Assembly (NCBI RefSeq): GCF_004353185.1
Contig: NZ_SMUS01000001.1
Location: forward strand, 124,001 to 188,000
Source of the DNA: Clostridium cuniculi
GTDB lineage: Bacteria; Bacillota; Clostridia; Clostridiales; Clostridiaceae
Length of the DNA stretch: 64,000 bases
Reading direction: 5' to 3'
In this document: in pieces, positions 34,284 through 44,446 of the stretch
Layout: every line of letters begins with the position of its first letter
Numbering within the stretch: position 1 is the first letter of the stretch
The notes under the pieces: model-generated
Told to the model about the DNA's origin: nothing
Database searches by the model: none
Seen by the model: the letters and a program-made list of their open reading frames with translations, nothing else
Program-made: the position numbers and the translations under genes

Positions 34284-34742
34284 CTAGTCCTCCTTTTTAG
34301 CTTCTAAGAAATTTTTAATTGCTCTTAATTGACTCATATAGCCTGTACATCTACAAAGATTTCCTGCTAAATAATGTTTAATTTCATCCTCAGTAGGATT
34401 CTCTAATTCTTTCTTCATAGCTAATACATTCATTACAAATCCCGGACTACAGAATCCACATTGCTCTGCTCCTTGATCTGCCATAAATGCACCAAATTCT
34501 TCTGCTTCTTCTTTTAATCCTTCAAGTGTAGTTACCTTTTTACCATTTGCTTTTATCACAAGAGTACTACATGATAAAACTGGCTTTCCATCTAAATGAA
34601 CAGTACATAAACCACAGTTAGCAGTTTCACAACCTCTTTTTACACTTAAAAAGCCTTTACTTCTTACATAATCAATTAGTAACATATCTGCTTCTACATT
34701 ATCTTGAAAAAGTTTATTATTTATCCATAATTTAATTTCCAT
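34284..34742 (-). CDS. Xanthine dehydrogenase family, [2Fe-2S] subunit
   Basis: This 152-residue protein has a plant-type ferredoxin domain (CETANCGLCTVHLDGKPVLSC) followed by the four-helix domain with the second cluster (QCGFCSPGF and CRCTGY). All eight cysteines are present. It carries electrons from the molybdenum site to the FAD subunit. The start at 34742 is chosen because AGGAGGAA lies just upstream; this overlaps the end of the FAD gene by 11 bases. An upstream in-frame start at 34763 lacks a site. Confidence 0.9.
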   Translation of the reverse strand: MEIKLWINNKLFQDNVEADMLLIDYVRSKGFLSVKRGCETANCGLCTVHLDGKPVLSCSTLVIKANGKKVTTLEGLKEEAEEFGAFMADQGAEQCGFCSPGFVMNVLAMKKELENPTEDEIKHYLAGNLCRCTGYMSQLRAIKNFLEAKKED

Positions 34743-35529
34743 AGCTTCCTCCTGTAATTTCACTTATTGCTCTATTTATAAATACTTTAGCAAGTATTTG
34801 TCTATACTCTTTACTTCCCCTCATGTTACTATCAAATTTAACATTTTCCATAACATATTCAACAACTTCATCAATTTCATTTTGAGTTGGAACTTCACTT
34901 AAAAGTTCTGCTGCATTTACAGACATAGCTTTTTGTGGTCTAGCTCCAATTACAATATTCCATTTATCTTGTAATCTTGATACTGCTACTGCTAAAGTAG
35001 GAATATCAGTTGCACTATTTCTATGAGTTAAATATGCAGTACTTCTATTATCTTTCTTTATTATAATTCTTACTAAAATATCATTATCATAGGGCATATT
35101 TCTATATTCAGAAAGTGGAATAATCCCTTTATTAAATAATTCTACATATGTATCTAATGATAAAAGTGCTGTTAATATATCTGAAAATCCAAATCTTGAA
35201 TAAACGCTTCCACCAATAGTTGCACAATTTCTAAATTGAACACCAACTATATGTATAACTGATTTTGCTATTATCCCATCAAAATAAGAATTTAAGGATT
35301 CATTAGTTTCTAATTGTCTTAATGTGCACATACATCCTATCTTAAAACGTTCTTCATCTTCTTCAATTTTATCTAAACCTAATGCTGATAAGTCTATGGC
35401 TGTTTGAATATTTCTTCCGCCCATCTTTAGCCATCCTATTCCACCTAATACAACATTATTTTTCTTTTGATTTAATTCATAAGCTTGTTCTAAACTTTCT
35501 GCTACTACATAATTTCTAATCGTAAACAA
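34732..35529 (-). CDS. Xanthine dehydrogenase family, FAD-binding subunit
   Basis: This 265-residue protein has the FAD-binding fold of the CoxM/XdhB type, with NNVVLGGIGWLKMGGR at the flavin site and GVQFRNCATIGGSVYSRFGFSDIL in the middle. It is slightly short for the family (about 290). It starts with a TTG nine bases after GGAGGT. It is the first gene of the three-subunit enzyme operon and overlaps the iron-sulfur gene. It should pass electrons to NAD or ferredoxin. Confidence 0.9.
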   Translation of the reverse strand: MFTIRNYVVAESLEQAYELNQKKNNVVLGGIGWLKMGGRNIQTAIDLSALGLDKIEEDEERFKIGCMCTLRQLETNESLNSYFDGIIAKSVIHIVGVQFRNCATIGGSVYSRFGFSDILTALLSLDTYVELFNKGIIPLSEYRNMPYDNDILVRIIIKKDNRSTAYLTHRNSATDIPTLAVAVSRLQDKWNIVIGARPQKAMSVNAAELLSEVPTQNEIDEVVEYVMENVKFDSNMRGSKEYRQILAKVFINRAISEITGGSYGN

Positions 35530-35659
35530 TATCTTTTTACCTCCATCTATAAATATATACCTTCAATATTTACTATTATATAATTTTATTACATTAAAAT
35601 ACCCACTACCTTTTTATAAAATTAGTGGATATTTTTACATATTTATATCTTTTTTTACT

Positions 35660-36994
35660 TTATACTATACCTTCTTTAACTTCAATACTCATCTCTTCAT
35701 TTTTTTCTTTTTTAGGTAATATTAAATTTAATACTGTTGCAATAACAAAAGTCATAATAATACTATTATTTCCAAAAACCTGTGTTACCCATTCTGGTAA
35801 ATACTTTAACAACTCAGGCATTTCTCCAATTCCAACACCTAATCCTATTGCAACTGCAACAATTAATCCATTTCTAGAATCTAATCCTTCTCGTAGTAGT
35901 GATTGAAGACCACTTACAAATATCATTGAAAACATAATAACAGCTGCCCCTCCAAGAACCGACTGTGGCATAACTGAAAATAATGCGCTTAACTTTGGAA
36001 TAAATCCAGCTAAAATTAAGAAAACTGCACCTGTCATTATTGAAAATTTATTAACTACCTTAGTAACAGCCACAAGTCCAGCATTTTGACCAAAGGCTGT
36101 ATTAGGAAGAACTCCAAACACCGAACCAACTGCACTTGCTATACCATCCGCAATTACTCCACCTGAAAATTCACGATTAGTGGCATTTCTACCAAGCCCT
36201 CCAAGTGTAATTGCTGATATATTTCCTACAGTTTCTACTGCTGTAGCTATATACATTATGCTCATAGCAATAATTGCTTCTATTTTAAACTCAAATCCTG
36301 TAACAAAAGGTTTTGGCAAACTAATCCAAGCCGCATTCTTAACCTCTGTAAAATCAACCATACCTAAACATATAGATAGAATATATCCTACAATTATCCC
36401 TATCAACACAGATGATACACTTAAAAATCCTTTCGTAAATTGCTTTAAAGCAATAATAACAATAACAACTATAGTAGCTACCAATAGGTTCTTAGGTGAT
36501 CCAAAATCCTCAGATGATGATCCTCCCCCAAAATAACTTATTCCAACCGGAAGTAATGATAGTCCAATAGATATTATTACAAGGCTTGTAACTATTGGAG
36601 GAAATAACTTTTTCAACGGTTTAATAAAAAAACCTAATATAATTTCCAAAATTGCTCCTACTAAAGATGCCCCCATAATCGCATCATATCCATAAGCCAT
36701 TCCTATTGCTTTTTCTGTTCCTATAAATCCAGAACTTGTTCCCATTACTATCGGCAGTCCACTACCCATTTTAAAAACTGGATACAATTGAAGTAATGTT
36801 GCCACCCCAGATATAAACATTGCGTTTTGTATTAACATTGATTTAGTTTCTAAAGGAATATTTAAAATACCACATATTATAATAAGAGGTGATACATTAC
36901 CTAAGAACATTGCTAATACATGTTGAATTCCTAATGGAATAGCTTGTTTTAAAGGTACTCTTCCTTCTAATTCATAAATACTTCCTGTTTTCAT
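35660..36994 (-). CDS. NCS2-family nucleobase (uracil/xanthine) permease
   Basis: This 444-residue membrane transporter has about 14 membrane segments. Family features include GIQHVLAMFLGNVSPLIIICG, MGSGLPIVMGTSSGFIG, AVETVGNISAITLGGLGRN, and SVFGVLPNTAFGQNAGLVAVTKVVNK, the NCS2 signature. It should bring in a purine (xanthine/urate type) with protons or sodium. The ATG at 36994 follows AGGGGGA. It lies upstream of the dehydrogenase genes on the same strand, about 130 bases from them, and probably supplies their substrate. Confidence 0.9.
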   Translation of the reverse strand: MKTGSIYELEGRVPLKQAIPLGIQHVLAMFLGNVSPLIIICGILNIPLETKSMLIQNAMFISGVATLLQLYPVFKMGSGLPIVMGTSSGFIGTEKAIGMAYGYDAIMGASLVGAILEIILGFFIKPLKKLFPPIVTSLVIISIGLSLLPVGISYFGGGSSSEDFGSPKNLLVATIVVIVIIALKQFTKGFLSVSSVLIGIIVGYILSICLGMVDFTEVKNAAWISLPKPFVTGFEFKIEAIIAMSIMYIATAVETVGNISAITLGGLGRNATNREFSGGVIADGIASAVGSVFGVLPNTAFGQNAGLVAVTKVVNKFSIMTGAVFLILAGFIPKLSALFSVMPQSVLGGAAVIMFSMIFVSGLQSLLREGLDSRNGLIVAVAIGLGVGIGEMPELLKYLPEWVTQVFGNNSIIMTFVIATVLNLILPKKEKNEEMSIEVKEGIV

Positions 36995-37186
36995 TACACA
37001 TCCCCCTATAAAGAAAAAATACAATTTACGAATATTTTTTTCATTATTTTTATAAAATGTACGCTTTTATCTATATGCTGATTCTATCACATAATTTGTA
37101 TTTTGTGTATATTTTTTTATATTTTTTTACATATTTTTTGTGTTTCTTTATTTAAAATAACATTTTTCTAGTTCAAATCCAAAAAT

Positions 37187-37222
37187 TAAAAGACAAACTT
37201 TATAAAAAAGTTTGTCTTTTAA
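37187..37222 (-). terminator. Rho-independent terminator of the xdhC-like gene
   Basis: A 14-bp stem AAAAGACAAACTTT/AAAGTTTGTCTTTT with a short loop, just after the XdhC-like stop codon. Confidence 0.75.
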
Positions 37223-37264
37223 TTCCCCTAAAAAAATAATATTAAACCAATTATTTTTCGTGTT

Positions 37265-38299
37265 TTATGCTATATATTCAAAAAGCACTTTAATAGTTCC
37301 ACCACAAGCCATACCTAATTTTGCTGCAGCTGAATTAGATAAATCATAACTTTCAATATGTGATTTTTTCTCCTTTATTAAATCTAAAGCTTTCTCATAT
37401 GCTACCTTTTCAACCATTCCACCACCAATAGTTCCAATAAAACTACTATCATCTTTAACAAGCATCTTAGCATCTACACCTCTAGGTGATGATCCTCTCT
37501 TATGCAATATACTAACTAAAACTTTACTATTATCACTATAAACAATATCATTTAATATTTCTTCATCGATATTAGATACATTTCCATTATTCTTTTCTTG
37601 AATAATTTGAGCCATAATACTTACTGATATTTCAGCTGGAGTTTTAGCACCTATACTAATTCCAACAGGAGCATTAACTTTATTTATATCCTCTGTAGTA
37701 TATCCTTTTTCCAACAACTGATTTATTGAGTGTGCTACTTTACCTCTACTACCTATCATTCCTAAATATCTAAATTTATTTTTTAATATTTTTTCAACAC
37801 ATTCCTGATCTGCCTTATGCCCTCTTGTAACAACAACAAAATATGAATTTTTATTAAAATTTACCTTATCTAAGGCATTAGTGAAATTATCACAAATTAC
37901 ATTATCAACCTCTGGGAACCTTTCTTTATTAGCAAATTCCTCTCTATCATCTATAACAGTAGTATTAAAATCCAACATTTTTGCCATACTTGCTAAGGAT
38001 AAAGCTATATGTCCTCCCCCACAAATTATAAGATTAGGTTTTGATATAATATGTTCCATAATAATTTCTATATCATCATCTATCTTTATTGTTTTTCCAG
38101 ATTCATTAAAATTAATTTTATTTATAATTCTATTATAAAACTCTATATTTTCTTCATCTTCAATTAGTATCTCATCATTAATCTTTAATATCTTTTTTCC
38201 TAAATGCTTGTCCCTTTTATCTTTGATAACAGTTGCTATACAAATATTTTTATTATTATTTAACTCCTCTTCTATTCTTTTATAAAACCCTCTATTCAT
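37265..38299 (-). CDS. XdhC/CoxI-family molybdenum enzyme maturation factor
   Basis: This 344-residue protein has the family features in permuted order: an N-terminal extension, then a Rossmann domain (LIICGGGHIALSLASMAKMLDFNTTVIDDR), GMIGSRGK and NAPVGISIGAKTPAEI. It ends with the other conserved piece, ILHKRGSSPRGVDAKMLVKDDSSFIGTIGGGMVEKVAYEKA, and a cysteine motif MACGGTIKVLFE. Members insert or sulfurate the molybdenum cofactor in XDH-type enzymes. The ATG at 38299 follows AGGTGAG. It has its own terminator, so it is a separate unit in the same cluster. Confidence 0.85.
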   Translation of the reverse strand: MNRGFYKRIEEELNNNKNICIATVIKDKRDKHLGKKILKINDEILIEDEENIEFYNRIINKINFNESGKTIKIDDDIEIIMEHIISKPNLIICGGGHIALSLASMAKMLDFNTTVIDDREEFANKERFPEVDNVICDNFTNALDKVNFNKNSYFVVVTRGHKADQECVEKILKNKFRYLGMIGSRGKVAHSINQLLEKGYTTEDINKVNAPVGISIGAKTPAEISVSIMAQIIQEKNNGNVSNIDEEILNDIVYSDNSKVLVSILHKRGSSPRGVDAKMLVKDDSSFIGTIGGGMVEKVAYEKALDLIKEKKSHIESYDLSNSAAAKLGMACGGTIKVLFEYIA

Positions 38300-38422
38300 A
38301 TTTCTCACCTCTTGAAAATTTTGTATATATTTATATTTTATATCAAATTCAATTTATTTCTACATAAAAATATATATTATTTCAAATAAATGTTATTTTT
38401 ATAATATAATCTTATTTTAAAT

Positions 38423-38456
38423 AAAAATCTCCGCTCTAAATATATAGAACGGAGTG
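38423..38456 (-). terminator. Terminator of the decarboxylase gene
   Basis: A 10-bp stem CTCCGTTCTA/TAGAGCGGAG (with wobble) on the minus strand is followed by ATTTTTA. Confidence 0.65.
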
Positions 38457-38481
38457 GTTATTTTATTGTTATATTTTAAAT

Positions 38482-40632
38482 TTACTTATCTAATACATAT
38501 CCATAAGCTCTTACTTTTCCATCTTCTTTTTCTAGATAAACACCTTGAATCTCAGGAGCAAAACCTGGGAACTTATTAATTCCCTCTTCTAAAATAGAAA
38601 AATACTTTTGAGCTACATTATTCCATCTTTCACCTGGAACTACACAAAATACTCCTGGTGGATAAGGAAGTGCTCCTTCTAATGCTATTTCTCCAACTAT
38701 ATCACTTAAAGGTACTAATTTAGCATTATTTCTTTTAAGCTCAATATTTGCTTCATTAGGATTCATAACGTATTCTGGAAGAGAATCTCTTCTAAATAGT
38801 AGTTTTTGATAAGTCTTTGCATCATTTTTCTTATAGAAGTCATGCATTTCTTGGCATAATCTTCTTATTGTATATCCCTTATAACGTTCCTCATATTTAG
38901 CATAAAGCTTAGGTAAAACTTCACTTAATGGAGCATCCTCTTTTATAAGATTTTCAAATCTTACTAAGTGGTCTACAAGCCCTTTCATTTTTGAAGTACT
39001 TTCTGCTGGCGTTAGTAAAAATAATATTGAATTTAAATCATTCTTTTCTGGTACAACTCTATGATCTCTTAAATAGTTTGCTAAAATAGTTGCTGGTATA
39101 CCAAACTCCTCATATTCACCAGTTTCTACATTTATTCCTGGAGTTGTTAACATAAATTTATTAGGATCTACAAAATATTGATTTTCTCCATATCCTTCAA
39201 ATGAGTGCCACTTTTCTCCCGGATAGAATTTAAAAAATTCAATATTATTTGCTATTTCTTCTGTAGGATAATCCTGCCATGGCTTTCCGTTAACTACAGG
39301 GGGAATAAATGGTTTTAATAATTCACATCTTTCTAAAACATCTTTTCTAGCTTCAACTCCAACTTTTATACAATCTGCCCAAAGTTTTCTTCCTGCTTCT
39401 CCATCTTGCATTCTTGCATTAACATCTAAAGCAGCAAATAAAGGATAAAATGGACTTGTTGATGCATATAACATATAAGCATTATTAAATCTCTTATGAT
39501 CTACATAACGCTTTTGTCCTTTAAGGTGACTATCCTTCTTATGAATTTGAGATGTTTGTGAAAATCCTGCTTGTTGTTTATGTATAGATTGTGTAACTAA
39601 TATTCCAGGGTCTTCTGGTTTTAAGTCTAATAATAATGGAGAACATTCTCTCATCATTGGTATAAATTGCTCATATCCAACCCATGCTGAATCAAATAAA
39701 ATATAATCACAAAGATGACCTATTTTATCAACTACCTGTCTTGCATTATATATAGTTCCATCATAAGTTCCAAGTTGAATAACAGCTAACCTAAATGGTC
39801 TCTTCTCTTTTGCCTTTTCACTATCAACTTTAGCAGCTTCACTTCTTAAATACTCTTCGTTGAAACAATGAGCATCTATTCCACCGATAAATCCAAATGG
39901 ATTACGTGAAGTTTCTAAATATACAGGCTTTCCTGCTGATGAAACTAAAGCTGAATTATATATTGATTTATGATTGTTTCTATCAAATAAAACTAAATCT
40001 CCGGGAGAAACTATCGCATTTATAACTACAGAGTTAGATGTACTTGTTCCATTCATTACAAAATATGTTTTATCAGCATTATATACCTTTGCTGCATAAG
40101 TTTGAGCTGACATTGCTGGCCCTTCATGTATTAATAAATCACCTAAATCAACATCTGCATTACATATATCTGACTTAAAGATATTCTCTCCAAAGAATTC
40201 ATACATAGCTCTTCCAGCTGGATGTTTAACAAAATATTGCCCACCTTGATGGCCTGGACATGCAAACTGTAAATTACCTCTTCTTGAATATTCACTTAAA
40301 ACATCAAAAAATGGTGGTAACATTTCTTCTTCATATTTATCAGCAGCATTATTTAATTCCTTACTAAACTCTTCTTCATTTAATTCATTAATATGTATTA
40401 TCTTATGTACTTTATTTGTAATTTCATCATTAATCTCATCAGTTTCTGCTAATACAAATATCGCTATTCCAAACCTTGTATCATATATATCATTTATACT
40501 TTCTATATCACATTCATTAACCACAGCAGCTGCTACATCAGTATAATCTGTTGTACCAACTTCTATAGTTTCCCTATCTGTGAAAAAGTAATTTCTAGTT
40601 CTTTCAGTACAAGCAATCTTTAATGATTTCAT
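38482..40632 (-). CDS. Orn/Lys/Arg (group III) PLP-dependent decarboxylase
   Basis: This 716-residue enzyme belongs to the bacterial inducible decarboxylase class. It has an N-terminal wing domain (1-105), the PLP domain beginning FACPGHQGGQYFVKHPAG, the substrate loop NGTSTSNSVVINA, DSAWVGYEQF and the lysine that binds PLP in QSIHKQQAGFSQTSQI. The C-terminal domain reads PYPPGVFCVVPGERW. It makes a polyamine precursor or diamine and consumes a proton. Length and motifs fit ornithine decarboxylase (SpeC/SpeF) best, but lysine or arginine cannot be excluded from sequence alone. It is a single-gene unit; the ATG follows GGGGGAAAAGGC. Confidence 0.85.
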   Translation of the reverse strand: MKSLKIACTERTRNYFFTDRETIEVGTTDYTDVAAAVVNECDIESINDIYDTRFGIAIFVLAETDEINDEITNKVHKIIHINELNEEEFSKELNNAADKYEEEMLPPFFDVLSEYSRRGNLQFACPGHQGGQYFVKHPAGRAMYEFFGENIFKSDICNADVDLGDLLIHEGPAMSAQTYAAKVYNADKTYFVMNGTSTSNSVVINAIVSPGDLVLFDRNNHKSIYNSALVSSAGKPVYLETSRNPFGFIGGIDAHCFNEEYLRSEAAKVDSEKAKEKRPFRLAVIQLGTYDGTIYNARQVVDKIGHLCDYILFDSAWVGYEQFIPMMRECSPLLLDLKPEDPGILVTQSIHKQQAGFSQTSQIHKKDSHLKGQKRYVDHKRFNNAYMLYASTSPFYPLFAALDVNARMQDGEAGRKLWADCIKVGVEARKDVLERCELLKPFIPPVVNGKPWQDYPTEEIANNIEFFKFYPGEKWHSFEGYGENQYFVDPNKFMLTTPGINVETGEYEEFGIPATILANYLRDHRVVPEKNDLNSILFLLTPAESTSKMKGLVDHLVRFENLIKEDAPLSEVLPKLYAKYEERYKGYTIRRLCQEMHDFYKKNDAKTYQKLLFRRDSLPEYVMNPNEANIELKRNNAKLVPLSDIVGEIALEGALPYPPGVFCVVPGERWNNVAQKYFSILEEGINKFPGFAPEIQGVYLEKEDGKVRAYGYVLDK

Positions 40633-40864
40633 GCCTTTTCCCCCTATCTTTTTAGTCTATATACTTATAATTTACATAATTAATAAAATATATTATAAAT
40701 ATATTTTATTAATTAATATCCTAATTATATAGTCAGCTTATTTCAATGTAAATGCTATAAATGTAATATATTAAAAATAATTTCCTATTCATTTCTAAAA
40801 GATTTTAACTCTATTTTATATAATTAAAATTGCATTCATACAGAGTAAATTCTTTAATTATATA

Positions 40865-40906
40865 GCTTAAAAGAGTATCTAAATTTATAATAGATACTCT
40901 TTTTAA
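40865..40906 (-). terminator. Terminator of the phosphoester importer operon
   Basis: A 13-bp stem AAAAGAGTATCTA/TAGATACTCTTTT lies immediately after the PHP gene. Confidence 0.85.
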
Positions 40907-40908
40907 TA

Positions 40909-41724
40909 TTATTTCAATAAATTAATCATCTTTGCTTTTCTATTTTCAAATTCACAGTAACTCTTAAATCCTGCTTCTAATAATAATTCTTTACCCTCTT
41001 TAAAATTCTCACCAATACTATATCTATTATGAGAGTCACTCCCTATAGTAACTATTTCTCCACCAAAATCTCTATATGCTTTAATATGCTCAAAGTTTGG
41101 AAACTGTTTACCATACTGTTGTCTAAAACCCGATACATTTACTTCTATTCCAACATTGTTATTTACAGCTAACTTTAACATTTCATATATAACTTCATTA
41201 TACTTACTCATATCTATTTTCATCTTAAAGTTACCCTCAATATATCTTAATGGATAAGTAATATGCCCTATAACATCAAATTTTCCCCATTTTACCATTT
41301 CATAATACTCTTCATAGTATTTAGTAAGCAATTCATCTACTCTATGTTCAAAATCACACTTTTCCATAAAATAAAAGTCTTTTTCATTTTTAACACTATG
41401 CATTGACCCTATAATAAAGTCACAAGGAAATTTTTCCAAAATTATTTCTGCCGTTTTTATATCTTGAAGCGGTTGAGCCATCTCAATACCTGTTCTAAGG
41501 TTCAATTTATCTTTAAATAATATTGCTGCTTCTCTTGTATCTTTATGAGATTTGGTAATGCTTTTTTCATACTCTTCATTATATTCATGTACTTCTAAAT
41601 GATCTGTAATACAAAAACCATCAATATTATTTTTTATAGCCATTTCACAAAGTTCTATTACGCTATCAAAAGCATCAAATGAATTATTTGAATGAACATG
41701 GCTGTCAAATATATATTTATTCAC
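40909..41724 (-). CDS. PHP-domain phosphoesterase (histidinol-phosphatase-like)
   Basis: This 271-residue protein is a PHP-fold metal hydrolase. Metal ligands are visible in FDSHVHSNNSFDA (HxH), FCITDHLEVHEY, TGIEMA, IGSMHS, VIGHITYPLR and IGSDSHNRY. It resembles HisK-type histidinol phosphatases, but there is no histidine biosynthesis gene here. It is the last gene of an ABC importer operon that also encodes a phosphodiesterase, so it more likely removes phosphate from the imported compound. It starts with GTG after AAGGAG. Confidence 0.8.
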   Translation of the reverse strand: MNKYIFDSHVHSNNSFDAFDSVIELCEMAIKNNIDGFCITDHLEVHEYNEEYEKSITKSHKDTREAAILFKDKLNLRTGIEMAQPLQDIKTAEIILEKFPCDFIIGSMHSVKNEKDFYFMEKCDFEHRVDELLTKYYEEYYEMVKWGKFDVIGHITYPLRYIEGNFKMKIDMSKYNEVIYEMLKLAVNNNVGIEVNVSGFRQQYGKQFPNFEHIKAYRDFGGEIVTIGSDSHNRYSIGENFKEGKELLLEAGFKSYCEFENRKAKMINLLK

Positions 41725-41738
41725 CTTTATCTCCTTAA

Positions 41739-42761
41739 CTATTTATCTATTTCTAAACAATTCTTCTTCTCTATTGTTACATATAACTCTTGTCCAATAT
41801 CATATAGTCTAAAGCTTCTAAATAAGACTTCACTTTTTAATTTAATTCCATTTTCAGTTTCTAATGTATATCTTAAAACATTCCCATGAGACATAGTATC
41901 TGTAATTTTCGTTTTAAATGTTACTGAATTCTCCATATCATCAGCAAATATTTCTGGTGAAATTTCTATTACTTCTGGTCTAATCGCAATGAATTCCGAC
42001 TTAAAATTATTTTTAGTCAAACTATTAAATTTAGTGCTTTCTATTATATTGTAGTTACCCATAAATCTTGCTGCAAAATGAGTTTTAGGCTGTGTATACA
42101 TTTCTACTGGAGTTCCACATTGCTCTATATTGCCGTTATTAAATAAGTATACTCTGTCAGACATTACCATAGCTTCGTCTTGATCATGAGTTACAAATAT
42201 AGTTGTTATTCCAAGCTCTTTAACAATACTTCTAATTTGATCTTGAAGCTTTTTTCTAAGAAGTGCATCTATTGCACTTAATGGCTCATCTAAAAGAAGT
42301 ACTTTTGGCTCTGTAACTATAGCTCTTGCTAATGCAACTCTTTGTTGTTGTCCACCAGATAATTGCCTTGGATAATGATTTTCTCTTCCTTCAAGTCCAA
42401 CTAATTCAATCATCTTCTTAGTTTTTTCTTCAATCTCTAGCTTATTTACTTTCATAACCTTTAATCCAAAAGCTATATTTTCCTTAACAGTCATATTAGG
42501 AAAAAGACTATATTTTTGGAATACCATTCCTATTTGTCTTTTTGTTGTGTCCATATTAGTAATATCTTTACCATCTAATAGTATAGATCCATTTGATACC
42601 GTTTCTAACCCTGCTAAACATCTTAATAATGTACTTTTTCCACATCCTGATGGTCCTAGTAAAGTAATTAACTCACCTTTTTTTATACTTAAATCTAATT
42701 TTTTTAATACTTCATTTTCTCCATAAAATTTAGATATACCTTTAAACTCTATATATGACAT
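41739..42761 (-). CDS. ABC transporter ATP-binding protein (PotA/PhnT-like)
   Basis: This 340-residue ATPase has Walker A GPSGCGKST (about residue 36), Q-loop QKYSLFPN, the signature LSGGQQQRVALARAI, Walker B VLLLDEPLSAID and the switch histidine in FVTHDQDEAM. A C-terminal TOBE-like regulatory domain follows residue 240. It pairs with the two permeases and solute-binding protein of this operon. The class is that used for spermidine/putrescine, iron and 2-aminoethylphosphonate uptake. The ATG follows GGAGGCTAGG. Confidence 0.9.
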   Translation of the reverse strand: MSYIEFKGISKFYGENEVLKKLDLSIKKGELITLLGPSGCGKSTLLRCLAGLETVSNGSILLDGKDITNMDTTKRQIGMVFQKYSLFPNMTVKENIAFGLKVMKVNKLEIEEKTKKMIELVGLEGRENHYPRQLSGGQQQRVALARAIVTEPKVLLLDEPLSAIDALLRKKLQDQIRSIVKELGITTIFVTHDQDEAMVMSDRVYLFNNGNIEQCGTPVEMYTQPKTHFAARFMGNYNIIESTKFNSLTKNNFKSEFIAIRPEVIEISPEIFADDMENSVTFKTKITDTMSHGNVLRYTLETENGIKLKSEVLFRSFRLYDIGQELYVTIEKKNCLEIDK

Positions 42762-42772
42762 AACCTAGCCTC

Positions 42773-43597
42773 CTATTTTGCTACCGAAGATTCATTTTGT
42801 ATTACTACACTTTTATTGTTTTTCTTAATTAAGAACACCATTAATGAAATAATTAATGTACATAAGAATAAAATCATTATTGTAGCACTTGAAAGTTGCC
42901 CCGATTGGAATAACATTTTTTGAAGATAAACTTGTGCCGTTTGATAATGGCTCCCTGCCAAAGTATTTACTATAGCAAAATCTCCAAATATTATTGCCAT
43001 TGATAACATTGCTGAAACTGTAATACCTGGTAATATATTAGGTACTATTATTCTAAAGAAAGCATATAATTTTGAAACTCCTAATACTTGAGCTGCCTCA
43101 ATAAGATTAATAGCATCTACCCCTGTTAAACTATTTCTAATTCCTTGATACATATAAGGTAAACTTATTATGCAATAAGCTCCTATTAATAAAAATATTC
43201 TATTTGAAAGAATAGAACCTGATCCTACGTATATAGAAATAATACTTGTTGATAAAATTATTCCTTGCAAGGCATAAGGTATCATACAAAGAATTTGTAT
43301 ATACTTTTCTAGTTTAGGATTATAAACTACTATAACGTACATAGCTAATAGTATTATTATTCCAGTTACCAAAATAGGTAAAATACTAATTAATAAAGTT
43401 CTTCCTAAAGCTTCTAAGAAAATACTATCTGAAAATAACTGTGCATAATATTTTAATGTAAAACCTTTTGGCAATATATCATTCCACTCTGTAAATATTG
43501 AATAAAAGAATGTTAATGCTAATGGTAATATTAAATATATACTTATTAGAACTATTACACTTGATGATCCAAGCCTTATTCCTTTTTTTATCCTCAA
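42773..43597 (-). CDS. ABC transporter permease (PotC/PhnV-like)
   Basis: This 274-residue permease has six membrane segments and the EAA loop INLIEAAQVLGVSKLYAFFRIIVPNILPGI. It starts at a TTG and lies one base from the preceding permease. With that protein it should form the channel of the importer. Confidence 0.85.
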   Translation of the reverse strand: MRIKKGIRLGSSSVIVLISIYLILPLALTFFYSIFTEWNDILPKGFTLKYYAQLFSDSIFLEALGRTLLISILPILVTGIIILLAMYVIVVYNPKLEKYIQILCMIPYALQGIILSTSIISIYVGSGSILSNRIFLLIGAYCIISLPYMYQGIRNSLTGVDAINLIEAAQVLGVSKLYAFFRIIVPNILPGITVSAMLSMAIIFGDFAIVNTLAGSHYQTAQVYLQKMLFQSGQLSSATIMILFLCTLIISLMVFLIKKNNKSVVIQNESSVAK

Positions 43598-44446
43598 TTA
43601 TTTCACATCCTTTCTTAATTTACGAGTGATCATGTTGTTTACTCCAAACGCTAATGCCATAAGTAATAGAAGTACTACTGATAATGCAGACCCAAGTTCA
43701 ACTCTTTGAGTTAAATCTCCAACAAACATCTCAGAAATTCTTATTGGTAATAATGATGCATTTCCTGAAAGCAATGCATACGCTGTTCCATATGCAACTA
43801 ATGAATTTGCAAATAAAACACTAAAAGTTGAAAGCAAGCTTGGCATTAATATAGGTAATCCTACATGTATCCAATATTGAATGCTATTTGCTCTTAATAT
43901 TTTTACCGCCTCTCTATACTCTTCCCTTAAAGCATTAAAAGCTGGTATTAATAAAAGCGTTGCTAAAGGTATTTGGAAGTAAATATATATTAGTATTAAA
44001 CCATTATTTGAATATATATCAAAATTTGCCATATTTTCAATGCCTAAAGCCTTAGCTAAAATTACAAGTACTCCTGTCTTTCCTAAAAGTATAATAAATG
44101 AAAATGCTAGAGGTACTCCTGCAAAGTTAGATGTCATATTAAGTATAGACATAAATACTCTCTTCATTAATGATTCTGTATTATGTGCTGCCTTTGCTCC
44201 AATAAATGCTACTACTATACCAACAGCTGCTGAAATTATTGAAATTGTAATACTATTAATAATAGCTTGTCTATAAATAGGCTTAGAAAATACATTTATA
44301 TAATTATCAAAAGTAAATCCACCACTACCTTCTTCCATGAAGCTCTTAAATATTATTGAGCATAAAGGTAATAATTCAAATAATAATATAAGTAGTAAAA
44401 ATGGTGCTAAGGCTAACAAATATGGTTTAAATTTTATCTTATTCAA
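43598..44446 (-). CDS. ABC transporter permease (PotB/PhnU-like)
   Basis: A permease of about 282 residues with six membrane segments and the EAA loop EEYREAVKILRANSIQYWIHVGLPILMPSLL. The TTG at 44446 is favoured because GGAGGTG lies seven bases upstream; a start at 44461 would place the protein further into the phosphodiesterase gene without a site. Both forms leave the gene close to, or overlapping, the end of the phosphodiesterase gene (44439), so translation is coupled. Confidence 0.8.
   Translation of the reverse strand: MNKIKFKPYLLALAPFLLLILLFELLPLCSIIFKSFMEEGSGGFTFDNYINVFSKPIYRQAIINSITISIISAAVGIVVAFIGAKAAHNTESLMKRVFMSILNMTSNFAGVPLAFSFIILLGKTGVLVILAKALGIENMANFDIYSNNGLILIYIYFQIPLATLLLIPAFNALREEYREAVKILRANSIQYWIHVGLPILMPSLLSTFSVLFANSLVAYGTAYALLSGNASLLPIRISEMFVGDLTQRVELGSALSVVLLLLMALAFGVNNMITRKLRKDVK

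Noticed and set aside
37025..37264. Purine riboswitch in front of the xanthine permease
   Set aside because: The conserved purine riboswitch core and paired loops are not present in the upstream region of 36994.
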